From: Rhodocollybia butyracea
Taxonomy: Eukaryota; Basidiomycota; Agaricomycetes; Agaricales; Omphalotaceae
NCBI GenBank assembly: GCA_015501585.1
Contig: JADNRY010000138.1
Location: forward strand, 101,183-165,182
Reading direction: 5' to 3'
DNA length: 64,000 nucleotides
The translations under genes were made by a program, and so were the position numbers. The notes under the pieces were generated by a model, which worked only from the letters and a program-made list of their open reading frames with translations, searched no databases and was not told the DNA's origin. Below are positions 59,585 to 64,000 of this stretch, piece after piece (the stretch's first letter is position 1; every line of letters starts with the position of its first letter).

Positions 59585-62500
59585 TCAGTTAAATTGAGGA
59601 GTGTAGCAATCAGCCCAGTGGATCCCAAGTTTAGAATTAGTAAATGACACTTTGGTGGTGCCATTACAACTTATAATCAGAGAAGTTGGGGAGGTGTAAA
59701 GTCCAGGATGGAGATGGCTGGGGAGCCACAGGAGAGGTGCAGAACCAGAGACTGATACTAACCAAGAGTCCTGGCCAATGCACCATGAGAGTGGATATTT
59801 TGTGGGTATATATAGGGACCGGTTGGCAGAATTTGTTTCAAGATGAATTTGAATATCAGATGGCCTGTCCCATATGGCCATAATTTGGTCATCTGACCCA
59901 GAGACAAGCGGTTGGCTATCAGGAGAGAATGCCACTGATGTGACCCTGTCAGTGTGGCCTTCTGACCTTTGCGTTTCCCTGCCAGACTGTATATCCCAAA
60001 TCCTCACAGTCTTGTCACCTGAGCCAGATACAACCTGCTGACTATTAGGAGAGAATGCTAGTGATGTTACCCACTGAGTGTGGCCCTCCAACCTTTGGAT
60101 TTCCTTGCCAGACTCCGCATCCCAAATCCTCACAGTCTTGTCATATGACCCAGAAACAATCTGCTTGCTATCAGGAGAGTATGCCACTGATATCACCAAC
60201 CCAGTGTGGCCCTCCAACCTTTGGACTTCCCGGCCAGATTGCCTACCCCAAATCATCACAGTCTTGTCTTCTGACCCAGAAGCAATGTGCTGGCTATCAG
60301 GAGAGAATGCCACTGATGTGACCCAGTCAGTGTGGCCCTCCAACCGTTGGATTTCCCTGCCAGACTGCCTATCCCAAATCCTGACAGTCCTGTCATATGA
60401 CGCAGAGACAATCTGCTGGCTATCAGGAGAGAATGCCACTGATGTGACCCACTCAGTATGACCCTCCAACCTTTGGATTTCCCTGCCAGACTGCCTATCC
60501 CAAATCCTCACAGTCTTGTCATATGACCCAGACATAATCTGGTGGTTATCAGGAGAGAACGCCACTGATGTGACCCAGTGAGTGTGGCCCTCCAACCTTT
60601 GGATTTCCTTGCCAGACTGCCTATCCCAAATCATCACAGTATTGTCATATGACCCAGACACAATCTGCTTGCTATCAGGAGAGAATGCCACTGATGTGAC
60701 CCAGTGAGTGTGGCCCTCTAACCTTTGAATTTCCTTGCCAGACTGCCTATCCCAAATCCTCACAGTGTTATCACCTGACCCAGACACAATTTGGTGGCTA
60801 CCAGGAGAGAATGCCACCGACGTGACTGAGTCAGTGTGGCCTTCCAACCTATGGATTAACATCTCCCCGCCATGCCTATCCCAAATCCTGACAGTCCTGT
60901 CATATGACGCAGAGACAATCTGCTGGCTATCAGGAGAGAATGCCACTGATGTGACCCAGTGAGTGTGACCCTCCAACCGTTGGATTTCCCTGCCAGAATG
61001 CCTATGCCAAATCCTGACAGTCTTGTCATATGACCCAGACACAATCTCCTGGCTATCAGGAGAGTATGCCACGGATGTGACCCAGTCAGTGTGGCCCTTC
61101 AACCTTTGGATTTGCTTGCCAGACTGTCTGTCCCAAATCCTCACAGTCTTGTCATCTGACCCAGACACAATCTCCTGGCCATCCCAAGAGAATGCTACTG
61201 ATGTGACCAGCTCAGTGTGGCCCTCTAACCTGTGGATTTCCCTGCCAGACTTCCTATCCCAAATCCTCACAGTCTTGTCACCTGAGCCAGACATGATCTG
61301 CTGGCTATCAAGAGAGAATGCCACTGATGTGACCAACTCAGTGTGGCCCTCTAACCTTTGGATTTCCTTGCCAGACTTCCTATCCCAAATCCTCACAGTC
61401 TTGTCATATGACCCAGACACAATCTGCTGGCTATCAGGAGAGAATGCCACTGATCTGACCAAGTCAGTGTGGCCCTCCAACCTTTGGATCTCCCTGGCAG
61501 ACTGCCTATCCCAAATCCTCACAGTCTTGTCTTCTGACCCGGACACAATTTGCTGGCTATCAGGAGAGAATGCCACCGATGTGACCTGGTCAGTGTGACC
61601 CTCCACCCTTTGTACTTCTTTCCCAGACTGCCCTTCCCAAATTCTCACAGTGCAATCCTCTGACCCGGACACAATATGGAGGCCATCCGTTGAGAATGCC
61701 ACTGATACAACAGTTCCTGTGTGTCCTGTCAAGCTCATCAACTCTACTTCCGCTGTACCATTGAACTCGATCAACGGAATATCCCGAAATTGATTCCTCC
61801 AATGTGTTAATAGCTTTGACCCAGGTGAGCTTCCAGCCAAGGATGATATATACAGATGTGCTGTGTAAGTGCTTGTAGGATGCGCGACGAAAGACAATGT
61901 CAATTTCAGTGCATCATAGACATCTGACAACAGCTGCTGCTCATCTTCTGTCTAGATCTCTGTTAGTTCAAATATGCCGCATTCAAATCTGGTCTGCTTA
62001 CCTTTTTGAGCCAGAGGCGAATTTTGTTCAATGCTGCTCCACACCTTGAAGATTCCTTGAGCAAGCTCATTACCTCAATCCAAAAGAGGAGTTGGTTTCT
62101 CAGGAACTTCTCAAGATCCTTCTGCACTTTGTCCCATTTAGGCTCATTGTATGGGGCAGATGTTAAATGGTTTGCCCAGTATAGGCATGCATAAACAAGT
62201 CCTTCACTGATCTCCTTGTGTACCCGTTCCACAAGGTTCTCCACTTCATTGTCAGGTATGAAAGAAGACGCCAAGCCACATATATTAAATCTAAGGGATA
62301 ACTGCATCACTTGAAAGCAGTGGCGAGTGAGGACATTATGCTGATGAGTTATGTCACAGTATAAATCCATCCTCTGATCATGATAAACAAAATTGGACCT
62401 CCTGGATTGAACATGAAATCCAAGAATGATGTATGGTACCATTCAATCTTGCCATTGGAAATCCTTAAGACAGCATGAAGGCATTCTAGCACTTTGGAAA

Positions 62501-64000
62501 TTGTCTCTTGAATCTCTTCGATATGTTCCTGATCATGACCCAATATTTTTGCAAGCCCCTCTACAGATACTCGCTCCTCAGTGCAGAGTATTGAATGAAG
62601 GATATCCCGTCGAGTGTTATATGCATCGGGGGTGTCACGTAAAGGGATAAACAGATCTGTCAACACCTGTTGGTACATGCTGTCCACCAAATCCATCCCT
62701 GTGGTATTGTCCGACCAATTCTCAACAAGCTTCTTCAGGAAGTGGAGTTGTTCAGACCTAGTGAGCCGGCTGTCTCGTTTACAGTACCGTATTGCAGTGG
62801 CTGCCGCAATGGAAAAGCCCATCAGCGTTCCTAGCAATGTCCTCCAGAATGTTATCAATCATCATTGCTTCTCAGCTCATGCATTTCGCTCTCGAGGTAT
62901 TTGAGAATATCCTTTTCCACCTCTGCCTTCGGAAATGGTGTACAACTCACACACTGCATCTGAGGGGAATGACCCACAGAGTTCCTTCAGCTGTGGATTA
63001 GGCCTACTGGTGATCAGGAATTTGATACCCTGTAAATGCTGCTGCTGTACTTCCAGTGTTTCCAACAGCATTTGAAGAAATTTGAACCCGCCCTCTTGCT
63101 CAATTTCATCAAGTGCATCCACAATTACCAGGACAGGTGGAAGATCGGGAGAACGGGTCACTATGGCGTCCTTCCACGGTTGAACAAACAGCACCTCCAT
63201 TTGTTTTGAGAGGACTTCCATAGCCAACTCAGTTGGTGTACGACAAAGAGCAGATGCAAAGGCTCTGGACTGCCAGCACAGCTGGTATACAATGGTTGGT
63301 ATGATGTAAACTTGTCGTCTTGCGTCATCAAATTTGCGAGAGCAAAAAAAGGTAAGTGGACGCGGAAAACCCTTTGTGGTGTCAAAGTGGTGTGCTATGG
63401 TCCGAGCAATAGTCGATTTTCCGGATCCACCCTCGCCATCCATCCAAAACACGGGTGAAGAGGTTGGGTCAGAAGCCCAGGTCTTTATTTTCTCCAGCAC
63501 AGAATAACGGGTTCCATCTGTGCATATACTTTGATCAATTGACCCAGGATCAACATCTGTTGGAGATATATTCCATTGTGCATGTTTAGAGCGAACCCAA
63601 TTGTTCAAGAGCAACCGCTATCTTGTGAATTAGCTGCTCAATTAAAACAAGCTAGATGCTTTGACATACCTCAATATTGTCTTTGATACCTTCCAAATTC
63701 AATTCAATGCACAGTGAGATATCCAACTGAAGGATATTTTTAGCTCAAACTTCAGACATAAATGGGATAACCACTGACTTGGAATTTCGTTGTCTGTTCC
63801 TGAATCTCTCTCACAAAACGCGCAACCCGGGCCCTATTCTCGGAGCTTTTGAGAACGGCTTTCCATGTTTGTCTACCACAAATATCTTGCATGGCGTGAA
63901 GGTTGTCCCCAAGAACCCTGGCAAATTTTACTTATTCAGACCCGGTTATGAGCTGCTGCGCGCGTGACATACTTTACAAAGTCTTCAGCAGCAGACTTAT
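59585..64000 (-). pseudogene. NACHT-WD40 STAND (NLR-like) gene 3, NACHT part frameshifted, 5' end outside window
   Basis: Close paralogue of gene 1 in the same orientation. Small N-terminal exons (about 63779 upward, and 63670-63726) and introns 63727-63778 and 63618-63669 match gene 1 exactly in position and phase. The NACHT exon has Walker A GEGGSGKST (about 63417-63443) and Walker B VLVIVDALDE. One-base insertions at about 62930, 62856 and 62812, and a one-base loss at about 62400, break it relative to gene 1; TGA at about 62877 ends the first frame. A 50-bp intron (61952-62001, branch CTAAC, acceptor CTAG) leads to an intact WD40 exon with 15 repeats (RLEGHTxxVTSVAFSPDSQ type). It ends at 59585 with IHWADCYTPQFN, the usual C-terminal signature. 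The WD40 part shows no breaks, unlike the NACHT part. Confidence 0.85.
59880..61740 (-). repeat. Fifteen tandem WD40-coding repeats of gene 3
   Basis: Fifteen units, mostly 126 bp, code for RLEGHTxxVTSVAFSPDSQQIVSGSxDKTVRIWDRQSG-type blades (written here only as a pattern). Residues after GHT vary (GT, DQ, DL, EL, DW, HW, DS, EW, GL, QW, DR), as does the residue before D (E, Y, G, D). Fifteen is one more than two seven-bladed propellers. Units share more with each other than is usual for structural WD repeats. Confidence 0.9.

Noticed and set aside
62812..62930. Three +1 insertions in gene 3 cancelling to keep the protein intact
   Set aside because: A TGA appears in the shifted frame (about 62877) before the second insertion, so the shifts do not compensate.

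Overview
The window looks like nuclear DNA of a filamentous basidiomycete, most likely an agaricomycete of the Rhizoctonia/Ceratobasidium type. This is inferred from three STAND/NLR-like NACHT-WD40 genes of the HET-E style, short GT-AG introns of about 48-54 bp, a DUF6532-like gene, Ty1/copia and Ty3/gypsy-type retroelements, and CGA-to-TGA decay of transposon genes. There are no bacterial features such as operons or Shine-Dalgarno sites. Much of the window from 16.9 to 58.6 kb is recognisable transposon debris.

Layout. 1-3954 (minus): NACHT-WD40 gene 1, running off the left edge, with one frameshift. 6.2-6.9 kb: decayed GNAT acetyltransferase. 10.7-14.7 kb (plus): NACHT-WD40 gene 2 with 14 WD repeats and a 5-bp deletion. 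15.6 kb: telomere-like TTAGG tract. 16.9-19.7 kb: gypsy-type LTR and gag fused to the 3' end of a second LTR family. 19.7-22.9 kb: very large foldback cluster built on the 12-bp palindrome AGGTCATGACCT. 23.1-25.1 kb: DUF6532-like gene with coiled coil and basic tail. 25.4-25.9 kb: copia 3' remnant with LTR. 26.5-27.2 kb: hAT-like MITE. 29.2-33.3 kb: two decayed or uncharacterised intron-containing genes. 33.3-38.9 kb: several terminal-inverted-repeat elements, two with clear 8-bp duplications. 39.5-40.6 kb: inverted gypsy gag and LTR. 40.6-53.3 kb: one defective copia element carrying at least four later insertions, including a 4.3-kb hAT element with transposase in its 3' LTR. 53.6-58.6 kb: hairpins, another hAT-like MITE and a deleted gypsy copy. 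59.6-64 kb (minus): NACHT-WD40 gene 3, a close paralogue of gene 1 with a broken NACHT half and an intact 15-repeat WD40 exon.

The likely functional theme is a cell-surveillance (NLR/heterokaryon-incompatibility type) gene family in a transposon-rich neighbourhood. Two paralogues flank the repeats in the same orientation. I see no convincing new enzymatic system. The best candidates for undescribed biology are a family of elements with ends CATCAGGAAAA and 2-bp target duplications (three insertions whose empty sites can be read from the interrupted copia), the AGGTCATGACCT foldback, and a strong 43-bp-arm hairpin at 53646-53751. Exon boundaries were read by eye from splice signals and paralogue comparison and are approximate where stated.
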